Below are positions 34,951 to 45,907 of a stretch of 64,000 nt of DNA, in pieces. How positions within the stretch are numbered: position 1 is the first letter of the stretch; each line of letters begins with the position of its first letter. The position numbers and the translations under genes were made by a program. The notes beneath the pieces were generated by a model. It worked only from the letters and a program-made list of their open reading frames with translations. It ran no database searches and had not been told where the DNA came from. This DNA is from Chionoecetes opilio (lineage: Eukaryota; Arthropoda; Malacostraca; Decapoda; Majidae): contig JACEEZ010000082.1 of NCBI GenBank assembly GCA_016584305.1, positions 34,276 through 98,275 of the forward strand, written 5' to 3'.

Positions 34951-35357
34951 AATTAAATGGTAAAGAACATTTCTGCGTCGTCGAGTTCTAAGTTGGTGTT
35001 TTTGCCGTGAATTCCTATCAGCGACAATTCCATGAACATTCCACGATATTTCAAAACAAAGTTGTTGTTTTTATTTCGGTAATATTTCAATGTTACAAAA
35101 AATTTCGGTAACTTGAAATTTCGTACCTTTAGACTACTAATTTAAGGTTTTCCCCCGACTTACGGTAATTGTATATGTGGGATGTGAAATGGCGGGGGAA
35201 TACAACATTTATTATTTAGTAACTGTGTGGCCTGCCTTTTCGGTAAACCCCGTACCTCTAACATGGCGCAGTGAGTAGGATCGAGGTAAGCGATACCATT
35301 CCCCGGACTGGCTCTGGGGAGGCCTTAGGGGGAGATGTGTGGGTTGTCAACCGAGAG
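34951..35357. other. No recognised feature
   Basis: AT-rich spacer. Confidence 0.4.
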
Positions 35358-35427
35358 GGGACCGTAGTGTAACGGTAGCACGTCCGCCCGGAAAGTGGAA
35401 GGTCTCGGTTCGATCCCCGACGGTGCC
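35358..35427 (+). repeat. tRNA-like sequence (SINE head or tRNA pseudogene)
   Basis: Has an A box (TAGTGTAACGGTAGC), a B box (CGGTTCGATCCCCG) and an anticodon-like stem TCCGC/GTGGA with loop CCGGAAA. The acceptor stem has a mismatch, and the anticodon GGA would need a serine-type long arm that is absent, so it is not a functional tRNA. Confidence 0.6.
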
Positions 35428-35536
35428 TGCCTTTTCGGGGGAAGAAACCTCTGACAGTAGGGTAACTAAAGAAAGTAATAGCCGAAATATAAAGTGTACG
35501 AAAACACTTTTTTGATTTGTTATGGTAAAATAAATA

Positions 35537-35905
35537 GTTTAACGGGGGAAAAAATGAGTGCTTTAAAAAATATAAGGTAAAATTCTAGTGTTTTGCCCTA
35601 CTCTCCCACTTCCCCCAAAAAAGTTTTGGGGACCTGTGGGAATGCGGGGTTTTCGGGTGGAAAAACAAATTATGCGTCGGAAACACGTAATTTAAGAGTT
35701 TTGTTTGGGGGGGTAAAATTTTCCCTTTAAAACTAAGGTAATTTCCTTTTATTTAGAGAAATTTACAATAACCAAAATTTACCTATCCTAGCGGGGGGCT
35801 TGACCCACCGAAACCTAACCTAACCTAACCAAAATCTAATCTAACCTAACCAAAATTTAAACCCAGCCTAACCAAATCTAACCTAACCTACCTTAACCTC
35901 CTAGC
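35537..35905 (-). repeat. Repeat unit T with TTAGG-like tract, copy 1 (inverted)
   Basis: Contains TAGTGTTTTGCCCTACTCTC, TTATGCGTCGGAAACACGTA and, at 35812-35900, degenerate CCTAA repeats. Related units are at 36385-36565, 40148-40330, 40430-40690 and 40770-41095. Confidence 0.75.
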
Positions 35906-36069
35906 GGGGTGTTGGGTGTGTTCTCGACACTTCGGGCATCATTCTGTGAGGATCGTCAGGTTTCACACGTCGGTCGCCACCCAATGCGGCCGCCCGTATG
36001 ATCCACATATATAGAGGGGCAGTCGCGCGTCATTTTCGATTCTAAACTAACATAACTATATGTTAACAT

Positions 36070-36350
36070 AAGATATGTCATAAGTTATTAAACTAACCTC
36101 ACAATAACCCCTAAAAATTACTAACCTAAACCTCACTAACACCCCCTAAAAGTTACTAACCTAACCTCACTATAAAGTTACTAACCTAACCTCACTAAAA
36201 CCCCCTAAAAGTTACAAACATAACCTCACTATAAACCCCCAAAGTTACTAACCTAACCTCACTATAACCCTAAAGTTACTAACCCCAACCCTAACATAAC
36301 CCCCTAAAAGTTTCTAATCTAACCACACATAGCCCCCTAAAAGTTACTTT
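36070..36350 (+). repeat. Satellite with CCTAA motif
   Basis: Seven or so units of about 34 bases built on ACTAACCTAACCTCACTA plus a CCCCCTAAAAGTT block. CCTAA is the complement of the arthropod telomere unit TTAGG. Confidence 0.85.
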
Positions 36351-36384
36351 ATTGCCGTAGGCGGCCGCATTGTGTATACATCCA

Positions 36385-36565
36385 CGTCTCTGGACTCAGA
36401 AGAAATCCAATTAATTTTCCCTAGATCTAGGGAATTTTTATAACTTCCATAACTAAAAAAAAAGTGGTTGCGACGCATATTTTTTTACCCCAGCCATATA
36501 TCCTGCATTCTCCCAGGTCCCCCAGCTAGTTTGGGGTCAAAGGGGGAGTATGGGCAAACACTAGA
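36385..36565 (+). repeat. Repeat unit T, copy 2
   Basis: Contains GAAATCCAATTAATTTTCCC, GTTGCGACGCATA and GGAGTATGGGCAAACACTAG; inverted relative to 40148-40330. Confidence 0.75.
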
Positions 36566-37545
36566 ATTATACCGAATATAGCAAGGAGCATAGATAGGGC
36601 CAGTTTACGACGAAAAGCTATAAATACGGCAGTAGTAGAGAGGCAGTGGCTATAGATACGGCAGTAACACGATAATATGAGCCCAAATTAATTTTCGGTG
36701 TTTTGTAATCGTTAAAGAAAGTTCACGGTTTATGGAATTCCCCGCCGAAACACCAAACCGAGAAAATCTCGCCGATTTGTGGAACACTCGCCGACGTGTA
36801 AAGTTCGAAGACAGTTCCACTTTTAATAGCCTACCTGATAGCCGACTGGCGGCGACTGTTCTAGGTACCATGTTAACAAATTCTACTTCTCCTTACGAAC
36901 CCAGCTCACTTCATTCAACTAAAGCCATCATCAGCCATAAAAAGTAACCTTTTAAACATATTTATTGTCGACTGCGCTCTCAAAACACGGGATAAAAAGC
37001 TCCTTATTTTTATGTCACGAAATGACACTTTTTTTTTGTTTTACGCCAGTATTTTCAAAGTGTACATCATCTATGACACCTAACTCACTTCATTCACTTA
37101 TTTAAGCCTCTCATCTTCCGTAACAAGTCACATAATGGAAAAAAAAAACATGAGAGGGCTTCCTAACCAGATAAATAACGAACTCATATATCTGATTCCT
37201 ATATAATTTCACCCGGGTAAATACCCGTAAAAAATGATGTGCTGCGCTGCTCTAACACCTAACACACTCCCTTCTATTGTTTCATGTCCTAATCTTACAC
37301 GGTACTTACATTTCGATGGATGTAATGTCGGGGGGCAGAGAGCTGTGTACGAAACGAAAGGGAAACCATTTTGGATTTTCAATTTGTATTTTTTTCAAAA
37401 TTAGCTGATCTCCTGGAGCAAGTTTTAATCTGTACCACAGCAACACAAAAACATGCACCAAGGCATGCACGGGACAGATCACTATCTAAATGGACCAAAC
37501 ATTTTTTCCCCGAGAGTAGCCGCATTATATTTTCTTGTGCACTTC
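36566..37545. other. No recognised feature
   Basis: AT-rich interior of element R. Plus-strand frame 36732-36947 has no recognisable domain. Confidence 0.35.
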
Positions 37546-37829
37546 AAATTACACCAGCGGGCGGACGGAGATCTCAAGTCAAGTAGCCGCTGGTTATCAC
37601 CACTGATGTATTACTACATCAATATCATCACATAACTGTTGTTTTAGAATGTTTACACATAAAAGCAAAACATTTTTTAATTCTGTACATTGATTTACAG
37701 ATAATAAATTTTCCTCTCTGAAAATACACCAGCGGCACTACGGCGGGCATTCGGGGGCAAGTTTGCCGCTGGTGGCCCCGTTCGCCGCTCTAATGCCCCA
37801 CGTAGGCCCGCCGGTGGTGGTTAGCTGGG

Positions 37830-38960
37830 AAACACTTAAAGTACCTGAAGGCCAGTGGCTCGGTGGCTGGGCCAGGATGGAACAGTTTTAACTACGAGGT
37901 GCAACACCGCCCTGGTCGCGTGCATAACAACGCTGACAACCTTAGCCGCCCCCCCGTGTGAGGCAGGGTGTGCGCACTGCCTGAAGCAGGAGGAGCGCGT
38001 GGAGTGCCGGCGACTGCAGGTGACAGAGAAGCCCAGGATGCCGGGAAAGTTGAGGCAGCCCAGAAGTGAATGCCTGAACTTGCCTCCGCTAGTGCGTGTG
38101 GTGACAGAGGTCCGTTGAGAGGCCTGCCTGAGCACGGAGTGTCGCCTGAGAGTCCGGCTACCAAAACACCTGTGGCAGCAGTGGGCAATGTTTACGCCTA
38201 CATAACGGGTGGTTGCAGAGGCGGTTGGGTTGGAACGCACTAGGTTCATCTGTTTTTTTTTTGGTGGTGTTGGTGCCTCGCGCCCTGCTCCGATTTGCTA
38301 CAGAGGTACATGGGGGCGTCACCAGCGACACTTGGTGAAAAGAAAGACGCTCAGCGGTGCGCCAACGATTCTACTGGTTAAAATGAGGCAAGACAACGCA
38401 AGAGTGGTGTAGGGCTTTGATATTTGCTGTGCTCGTACCGGACCACCGCTCGGAAAGACAAACGCCTCCTCTACAGCTGTATCAGGTTGGGGCGCACCAA
38501 TGGAGCGATAGCTGTGACATCGCCGGGCCGTTCCCGCGTCACCACACGGGAATCGCCTTCATTTGCGTGGTGATGGATTATTTACCACGTGCCGAGCATA
38601 CCGCTCCCTAATCATGAAGCTCACAACAGTAGCGCGTGCCCTGGTAAACAAACTTGTCACCCATTTTGGGAGTGCCACAAGAACTTCCTCTGGACCAGGG
38701 CAGAGGAGTTTCGAGTCGGGGGTGTTTCGGGAGTGGCTGCCATTGATGGGATCAGGAAACACGCAACCACACCACTACGGCCCCATCAGATGTTATGTTG
38801 AAGTGTATAACGGGACACTCCTGCAGAAGGTGGCCAAATATTGCAGTGACGATCAGCGGGACTGGGACGCCAACCTACCAGTCCTTGCTCATGGCATATC
38901 GCTCATCTGGGGCCAGATCCAGCAAACACATACGCCTGTGATATGTCGTGTAGTCTGAAT
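37830..38960 (+). pseudogene. G2 RNase H end and integrase, proximal part
   Basis: The first codons complete the RNase H tether (NYEVQHRPGRVHNNADNLSR), ending in TGA. Then come the integrase zinc-binding part (GCAHCLKQEERVE) and core: CDIAGPFPRHHTGIAFICVVM with the first Asp, TVARALVNKLVTHFG, a frame-shifted LDQGR region with the second Asp, and VEVYNGTLLQKVAKYCSDDQ with the Glu. Several frame changes occur between 38580 and 38800. It ends in the TPVICRVV region, where the next insert begins. Confidence 0.85.
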
Positions 38961-40147
38961 ATTCCTCTTTCGAAAACTTGTCTTGGATCAGAGCTACATC
39001 TGCGCCAATCGATGACGTCACAACGCCAGACTTTACCCCTCGGTGCAAGGTCTGCGCAACCCTCCCTGGCTGCCAGCAAAGCCGTACTTTAACTCCATTT
39101 CCAGGGGGGGGTGACGTTCCACAGGGGCCAATATTATGGCGGTAGATTTAAACACCACCTCGATGAGAAGTGTATCTCATATATATAATAAAATGTCATT
39201 TATTATGCCTAATAGACGTTACACGCGGGTTAGATTAGAATAAAGCCTATTGGTATCGGCAGCGGCGTGTGTTTACAAATTTTTAGGAGATACAAGCCGT
39301 TGGTGGAGGCCGCCTCCAGCCGTGTAGGGACTGCCTTCGTGTTTTTGTGTTTAGTTCGTTATTGGGCAGCACCAGTTTTTAAAACCACTAGCAGAGTCCT
39401 GTGCGCAGAATTTTGTGGGACTAGGCGAGCCTGGCAGTCCCGCGGCTAGATTACTGTTGTTTCCTATATCGTAATTTGGAGGGGACGTTTTTTGAGAATG
39501 AAACTTTTGTTTCTGATGCCTGCCCCTCAGTGACCTTGCACTATGGTTAGGTCACTCAGGACGTCTGAACCCTCATTGCCCCTGAATGGTAGTTAGGTCA
39601 CGTTTGCTTAGCCTTTAATGGTACAGTCCCCGAACGAAATGATGCTCGCCACCGTCGAGAATGTTTCCATTTTTTTTTACGTCGGCGAGAGTTCCTATTA
39701 AGCGACAGTTTTACAATTTTTTATTAACATAGACAGTACCCAATCTATATTTTAAACAGCTTTTAACCCGTTTTTGTGATTCATGGACCGAATATCGGGG
39801 TTAGTTTAGTGATTGGGAGAGTCCTGGGGTTTTTGACTGTTACGTAACCAATATCCTGTATTGTTTGGGAGTGTAGTTTTAAAATTATTTTGGGACAGAG
39901 CGAAAACTTTCCAACATACGAAATACTTTTATTTCTTTCATTTTGGCATCTATTACAAGTGGAACTCCCGAAAACTTTATGTCCGGCAAGACTTCTCGTT
40001 GTGTGTTTTTCCAGTTATATGGACGATAACTGCGCGTTTTCACTACCCGCCATTACCACATGCGTTTTCTATATTATTTTTTTGTTTATATACTGTACAG
40101 TATTAATGCACTATCCGCGTAACCTTAAAACTTATGATATTATTCTA
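38961..40147. other. No recognised feature
   Basis: First part of the integrase insert. Mixed AT-rich sequence; a pair of similar GGTTAGGTCA segments occurs near 39545 and 39590. No gene recognised. Confidence 0.35.
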
Positions 40148-41095
40148 GTTGTTTAACCCATACTACCCCCCCTCGCCCCCAAAAACAAGCTTGGGGACCT
40201 TGGGACTGCGGATATGGTGGCTGGGGTACAAAACTATGCCTCGCAACCACATCTTTTTGAGTTATGGAAATTTCAAAAAATCCTAGAGTTTAGGGAAAAT
40301 TCATTGGATTTCTTCTGGTCCAGAGACGTGTGAACCTGACGTCTCACGAACTGATGACATGAAGTGTTGAGAACCCCCCCCAAACCCCCCGCTAGGAGGT
40401 TAGGTTAGTTAGATTTGTTAGGTTAGGTTAGTTAGGTTATCGGTGGGTCCAGCCCCCCTAGGTTAGTTTAGATTGTGTTTAGGCAAATTTGCTTTAGATA
40501 TAAGGAAACTACCCTAGATCTAGGGAATTTTTTCACCCCCTACAACTCTTAAATTACTGTTTCCGACGCATAATTTGTTCTCCAACCCGAAAACCCCGCA
40601 ATGTCCCACATGTTGCCCAAACTTGTTTGGGGGAAGTGGGATAGTATGGGCAAACACTAGAATTTTACCGAAACTTATATACAATATTGCAGAAATATAT
40701 AGTTTCTTAGACTAATACTCATACAGACACACCTCCCATTTCCAGAGGCCCCCCAACATATAGAGGTTTGGTTAGGGTATTATTGATTAGGGTAGGTTAT
40801 CTTAGGGTTAGGTTGGATCTGGTTAGGTTTTGGTTAGATTTAGGTTTAGGTTAGTTTATCGGTGGGTCAAGCCCCCGCTAGGTTAGGTTAATTTTGGTTA
40901 GCACATTTCTCTAGATATAGGAAAATTACTTAGATCTAGGAAAGTTTGTCTCCTCTAAACAATTCCTTAAATTACTTGTCTCACGACGCTATTATTTGCT
41001 CCCCACTCCGAAAACCTCGCATTCCCCCCAGGTGCCAAACTTGCTTGGGGGTTAGTGGGAGTATGGGCAAACACTAGAAATTTACCGGAAAAACT
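40148..41095. repeat. Repeat units T, copies 3-5, with TTAGG-like tracts
   Basis: Copy 3 (40148-40330) is inverted; copies 4 and 5 (40430-40690 and 40770-41095) are direct tandem units sharing TAGATCTAGG, CGACGC and TATGGGCAAACACTAGAA blocks. GGTTAGGTTAG runs occur at about 40390-40450 and 40770-40890. Confidence 0.8.
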
Positions 41096-41370
41096 AGTCA
41101 TGTCTCAGAAATGACCGCGAAGTCCTCGTCCATTTATTATCAAAAGCACTAATTTTTACCCAAGGAAAAACTAGTCAGTGTCTCAAAAATGACTGAGCAG
41201 TCCTCGTCCATTTTTTATCAAAGCACTAATTTTACCCAAGGAAAACTTCGTCTGTGTCTCGAAAATGAACCGTGCAGTCGCTCGTCCATTTTTACCAAAA
41301 GCCTATTTTAGGCAAGGAAAAATCTAGTCATTTGTTTCAGAAAATGACCGCGCAGTCCTCGTTCATTTAA
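41089..41370 (+). repeat. ~78 bp minisatellite, about 3.7 units
   Basis: Each unit has AAACTAGTC, an AAATGACCGCG-like block and CAGTCCTCGTCCATTT, then CCAAGGAAA. Confidence 0.85.
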
Positions 41371-41745
41371 CCGGTATCTTTCCCTTAATATCCTACTAAC
41401 CTAACCATTACTTCGGACGAGAGTTCCCGGATTGTTGTCCGGACGAGATTTCGGTAGACGAAAGTACCAGGTAACCGTTCCCATTATCCCTGAATGATAC
41501 TATAGGTTCACTCATACGTCTGCCATCTTCGCCCTTGAATTATATGATTATATGGTCAACATGAGTCTGCACTTTTTGTTGTCCCCTGTCAATTATTAGT
41601 TAAGCAGGATGGCTGGCCCTTATTCCCTAGAATATTATTAAAATTCAATCATGATGTCTGCTGACCGCTTAAATTATTGCCTCCAAATTGTTTATTTTTC
41701 TGGTCCATCTGTACTGTCAATGTACTCCTTAGTGTGGTACCGTTT

Positions 41746-42226
41746 TTGATTCGGCGGGCCGCCTATAGTACAATGCATACCCAGCAGACAGGGCGTTACG
41801 GTTTGTTTTTCAGAGACACCCGATTTTTTTTTCTTGTCCTACAATAGGGGCTTGTTCTAATGGGATATTTTATTTTGCGCAAACCCATAAAAAAAAAAGT
41901 AACTTTGTGTTTAAGGTTTAGGTTAGTTTCATTAAAACCTATAAGGGTTAGGTTTAGGGTTTTCATTAAAAACCTTTAAGGTTAGGTTGGTTTCCATTAA
42001 ACCTATAAGGTTCGATATAGGTTTCATTAAAACCTATAAGGTTAGGTTCAGTTTAAATTTTTTTAATTATTTTTTTGTTTTTTTTTTGCGCAAAATAAAC
42101 TATCTCCGTTAGAACAAGCACCTATTGTAGCCAGAAAAAATGTCGGTGTCTCTGAAAACGCCGCGAAACTCTCGTCCAGTAATGCTTTTAATATAGGCGG
42201 CTGATTCAACGGGCGGCCCGAATCAA
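41746..42226. repeat. Foldback element with TTAGG-like loop
   Basis: Arms 41746-41890 and 42085-42226 are reverse complements, sharing TTTTGCGCAAA, CTACAATAGG, CAGAGACACC and GATTCGG ends. The loop (41915-42057) is a tandem AAGGTTAGGTT + CATTAAAACCTATA repeat. Confidence 0.8.
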
Positions 42227-42239
42227 CTGTATCCCTATG

Positions 42240-42535
42240 TAGGGGATACACACTCGTTCACGACCGAGAAGTCCGGGTTCGATCCCCGGGTGGAGCGGAA
42301 ACAGTTGGGCTGTTTCCTTACACCCTAGACCCCTGTTCCACCCAGCAGTGAATGGGTACCGGGTGTTTAGCCGGGGGTTTGTAACCCGCGTTCCCGGGTG
42401 CTGGCTTTCGGCCAATACTATAAGCACTAGCAGACGCTCTCTGCTCGGGTATGTCTGCGAGAGAGACGTCTGGTTACAGCAGGATCCCTCTCACTGCGTC
42501 CAATAACTGACGAAATTCTTCAATCATCATCATCA
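42240..42535 (+). mobile_element. SINE-A copy (truncated tRNA-Val-like head)
   Basis: Matches 53251-53558: CGTTCACGACCGAGAAGTCC, B box GGGTTCGATCCCCGG, core GTGAATGGGTACCGGG, and an ATC-rich tail (CATCATCATCAAAC). The first ~25 bases of the head are altered. Confidence 0.85.
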
Positions 42536-42892
42536 AACCCTTCCTTATCGCTTTAAACATGATACTCGATTTGTGTGTCAACCAGATTGCCAGCTGATCT
42601 CAGCTGATTAATGTTTGTAAACATTTTTTATCACGTGACAGCCTTTGATTGGGCTGATAGATCTGAATAGAAAATTTAAACACTGCTGTGATTCGTATTA
42701 GCGAGGATGACGTCAATGTATTCGCCAGCCAATCGGCTGCCCTCTGTGGAGATACTCCGAGATACTCCTCCTTGCGCCCGGCGCAAGTCCATCTCGGCGG
42801 ATTATTCAAACAGCCTCGGCGCAAGAGGGGGGCGAGGGTTGCGCCGAGTAGCATTTACACCATACTTCACCGCTTGACTTACACTTTTTGCT
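42536..42892. other. No recognised feature
   Basis: Sequence between the SINE and the resumed integrase frame. A GC-rich inverted pair with GGCGCAAG and CTTGCGCC lies near 42773-42830. Confidence 0.4.
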
Positions 42893-43795
42893 GGATCTGG
42901 CCCCTGAGCACGAGGCTAACCGCTACACCCCTGCGAGACTGATGTTAGGCCGAGAACTGAGGCTTCCCGTGAACTTGGCCACAGGGCCCCCCTCTGTAGA
43001 TGCCTCGACATCCCTGGCTACAAGCTTCGCCCAAGCCCTGCAGGAGAGAATGGTTAACGTGAAATGCCCAGCGCGCCAGCACTTGCGTGTGACTGGACAC
43101 ACCATGAAGGCGCGTTACGACTCGCACACCCGAGAGGCAACTTACCAAGCGGGGACAAGGTGTGGCTACATAACCCTCCCAGAAAGAAGGGTCTCTCACC
43201 GAAGTTACAGAGCCCTGGAGGGCCCGTATGACGTCCTCGAGGTCCTCTCTGATGTCACGTACCGCATTCGCCAGGGTGTACACCGCCGTCCGCGAGTAAA
43301 GCCCGGTTCCCACCTCCCGCTTGTACGGCCGCCGTACAACAACAAAGACGTCCCCAATGACGTCACAAAAAAAGTCTACCCCACCGCCGTACCGCTGTAC
43401 GGCCGCCGTACAAAGTTAAATTCAAGTCATCTCTCCCGCTCGGCGGTGTCCGCTCGAGCGGAGTTGCCAAACTGTGCCCAGTTACCACAAAAACCACTCA
43501 AAACGGTGATGATGGTGACGTCATTGTTGAGCGGTGTTGTTGTAAGACGGCCGTACAAGCGGGCTGATGGGAACCGGCCCTTAATACACGTTGACCGCTT
43601 GTGGGCTTATCACGGCGAGGGAGTTGTATTCGTGGCAGGACGAGGAGCCCCAAGAAGACGCGGAGGGCACCAGTGAAGCCGGTGAGGTGAGGAGCGACCT
43701 CAGCGGTGGCCCGGGCCTGTACGGGGAAGAAGAGGGGGGGGAAAAGAAGCGGGGGAGGCCGGCGGGTTGATAGGGGCCGCCAGCATATCAGATGA
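42893..43795 (+). pseudogene. G2 integrase C-terminal part
   Basis: RYTPARLMLGRELRLPVNLA ends the catalytic domain region; DVLEVLSDVTYRIRQGVHR and the later HVDRLWAYHGEG belong to the C-terminal chromatin- or DNA-binding fold of Gypsy integrases. The two parts are separated by a 282 base MITE. The tail is acidic and ends with KKRGRPAG, an AT-hook-like motif, before TGA at about 43771. Frame changes are present in the first part. Confidence 0.8.
43300..43581. mobile_element. PIF/Harbinger-type MITE in the G2 integrase
   Basis: Inverted ends AGCCCGGTTCCCA and TGGGAACCGGCCCT, a second inner inverted pair (GCTTGTACGGCCG), and a 3-base TAA duplication at 43297-43299 and 43582-43584. Removing the MITE and one TAA joins the integrase frame again across the site, which confirms the borders. 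A 3-base TWA duplication is typical of PIF/Harbinger. Confidence 0.85.
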
Positions 43796-44071
43796 TGTGG
43801 CCGCAGACGGTGGGTTGACACCTGTTGGTATTCTCCCCGCTAGGAATCGTCATGGGCCCCGAAGGGATAAGGATTATTTATTAGATTCGGAGAAAATTTT
43901 ATGTTAATTTTTTTTGTGTGTGTGTGTGTTTAATGATGAAGCGAGGTGCCCTTCATTTGAGGATTTTTGATTGTGTTAATTTTGTGTGTTTCAACTAGGG
44001 GTTTCCCTATTTTTTTTTTATGTACTTTTTAGGATAAGGATTGGGATAAAGGAAACAGCCGGACGCTGTTC

Positions 44072-44089
44072 TGGGGAGAGGGAGGATAA
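44072..44089 (+). promoter_or_regulatory. G2 polypurine tract
   Basis: TGGGGAGAGGGAGGATAA directly before the 3' LTR start; primes plus-strand cDNA synthesis. Confidence 0.85.
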
Positions 44090-44766
44090 TGTTACACCCG
44101 CAGAGAAGTGTCTGTATGTCTGTGTGGTGTGGACGTGAGCAATGTCCGTCTGTCTGTGTGTATTTGTTGTTGTGTGGGTACGTAAGCAATGTCCCGTCTG
44201 TCTGTGTGTACGAGTGAGGGGCCCGTGTGGGGCCGTTGGGGCTACACGAGCCTCATCTTAGGAGTTATCACTGCAGTGTGTTAGGTAAAGTCGGTTGGTG
44301 TGAACTGTTAAATGTGTTTGAAGGTTAAAGGTTAGAGGGATGGTTGAAGGCTAGAGAGTCTGCGGTGTCGGCCCTGGGGGGCACCAAGGTGCTGGGAGAC
44401 GAGGGACGAAGGAGCACAGCGGGAGAGGCACGAGCAAGGCGGTCTTGGGAGCGCGGCAGCCGACAGTAACTGAGGAGAAGGATTTATTTACAAACCCCGG
44501 GGCCGCCCCCTTTTTGTATCTGGGCCCCGTCTTTGGGGGAAAGTCAGTGTCTCGTATACGTCAGCGTCTCGCATTAAGTCTGTACCCCTGTGTATGAGCC
44601 ATTCTCACGTATAGCCTCCAGTGTGTGTTTGACAAACATTCTTAGACAGCGTAACATGTGAGTCCCCTCTCCCACATTCAGTCCTGTGTATTGTGACCTC
44701 CGCCATTAAATTAGACAGTGTATTACAGTGTGTCAGTGTCCTCTTCCTCCAGGTGAATGATACAGG
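44090..44766 (+). repeat. G2 3' LTR
   Basis: Starts TGTTACACCCG and matches 23114-23601 over its first ~490 bases. The end is placed at GATACA and is approximate. Confidence 0.75.
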
Positions 44767-44768
44767 TG

Positions 44769-45181
44769 CCATCAGCGGTGAGAAAGTTACTCGCTTCAGG
44801 TTTTTCTGCCGAACCTTCGTCAGGAGTTAAGTGTTTACGAGAGGCGCCCTTCGGTGTGATAAGAAAGGTGAGTGCCCTGCGTAACAATACAATGCTCTTT
44901 TATTCCTAGAAAGTTCTTAACAATTCTATTTCTCGTACAATCTAGACACACAAACACATAAGGATGAAAACATAGTCGAGAGAGTAAGGAAGTTTAACTT
45001 TCCAGGCAGATTGCGTCACCTCACGCGAGCGGGAGGGAGGCTCCGCCCACCGCCCACGGCAGCCAATCGCCTACCCGCCAGTCCCCGGGTGACTCATCCC
45101 CGCCCCCCATGACGTTCTGTCACACACTGGACCGGCCCCGAACACACGAGAAAAACACATGAGCAGCCTGCCTGTGTAACA
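44769..45181 (-). repeat. G3 3' LTR, minus strand
   Basis: On the minus strand it begins TGTTACACAGGCAGG right after a G-rich polypurine tract, has a GAATAAAAGAGC poly-A signal near 44915, and plausibly ends CA at about 44769. It abuts the G2 LTR tail to tail. Confidence 0.6.
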
Positions 45182-45197
45182 CTATCCCCCCCCTCAA
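45182..45197 (-). promoter_or_regulatory. G3 polypurine tract
   Basis: Minus-strand TTGAGGGGGGGGATAG next to the LTR start. Confidence 0.75.
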
Positions 45198-45246
45198 AAT
45201 GTGTCGTCCCGACACATACACTACATAATACATAAAACAAAATTAA

Positions 45247-45905
45247 TCAAACACATAATAATCCTGGAACTTGATAGGACGTCTGCGCCTTTCTCTGTCG
45301 CCTGAGCTGCTGCAGGTCATCCGGGTCTTCTGGTCTCTGAACATCAGCCTCCGCATGAAGCTCGTCACCGTCCACGTCAAGTGCCCCTGGGTCATCTAAA
45401 AACGGGAGGTCGACTTTCTCGGCGCCCGTTATGATTTCCTGGTAATCTCCGTCCCGGTCGAGTCCTCCGCTGGCTTCGTCCTGCTCCAGGCCGTCCATGA
45501 CATCATCGCCGACTTCTAGGCAGTCGTGGCTACTCCAGGTGTAGCTTCCTTTCCCGTGGTACCTCCACAGCCGATTGACGTGCACAATCTTAGCCTTGGT
45601 TCTCCTTCCTTCTCTTATACTATAGGTCACGTCTGAGAGGCGTCCCACCACCTCATAAGGGCCTTCCCAGGGACTCTGCAGTTTCGGTGACTGGCCCTTC
45701 TTCCTCCGCGGGTTGTACAGCCACACCTGGTCTCCTTCCTTGAATTCCACTTGGCTTGCCCTCACATCATAGCTGCGTTTCATGACCTCCCCGGAGAACC
45801 TTAAGGCACCACGGACCTGGTGGTGTACTTCTTCCAGCCGTTCCCCTAGGCATCGAGCAAAGCTAGAGGCGTCCTTTGGCAGGCCTTCCCCAGGAGGTTT
45901 TCCTG
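45247..45905 (-). pseudogene. G3 integrase C-terminal fragment
   Basis: Minus-strand frame: RSYDVRASQVEFKEGDQVWL, YNPRRKKGQSPKLQSPWEG, PYEVVGRLSDVTYSIREG, HVNRLWRYHGKG, then an acidic tail. This is the C-terminal domain of a Gypsy integrase related to G2 but clearly different. The reading is open from about 45905, where a dispersed repeat arm interrupts it; the rest of pol is absent. Confidence 0.85.
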
Positions 45906-45907
45906 GG

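Larger units (their letters stand above)
30083..37829. mobile_element. Element R: 7.7 kb TIR element inserted in G2 RNase H
   Basis: Left end CCCAGCAAACACAAGACGGA, right end GGTGGTGGTTAGCTGGG. These are the inverted counterparts of the two ends of element L. Deleting the element rejoins the RNase H frame of G2 without an extra codon, so no target duplication is visible. The subterminal parts (30083-30330 and 37546-37829) match the L subterminals. The inside holds a foldback MITE, TA and A runs, a tRNA-like sequence, TTAGG-like arrays and possible exon pieces. No transposase was found. Confidence 0.65.
38961..42892. mobile_element. 3.9 kb repeat-rich insert in the G2 integrase
   Basis: The integrase frame stops at about 38960 and resumes at about 42893. 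The insert holds repeat units T, an ~78 bp minisatellite, a foldback with a TTAGG-like loop and a SINE-A. I could not define its termini or a target duplication, so it may be more than one insertion. Confidence 0.6.
23114..44766 (+). mobile_element. G2: Gypsy-type LTR retrotransposon expanded by nested insertions
   Basis: Two matching LTRs start at 23114 and 44090 with TGTTACACCCGCAGAG. Between them, in order on the plus strand, are gag (27212-28200), protease, reverse transcriptase and RNase H (28200-30082 and 37830-37960), and integrase (38000-38960 and 42893-43299, 43585-43795), then a polypurine tract. The coding order is interrupted by element L, element R, a 3.9 kb insert and a MITE. 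Without inserts and gap the element would be about 7 kb. The 3' LTR end is set by a TACA terminus and is approximate. Confidence 0.85.

Noticed and set aside
37836..38249. 137-residue minus-strand frame
   Set aside because: Antisense to the G2 RNase H end and integrase zinc region, which has the recognisable motifs.
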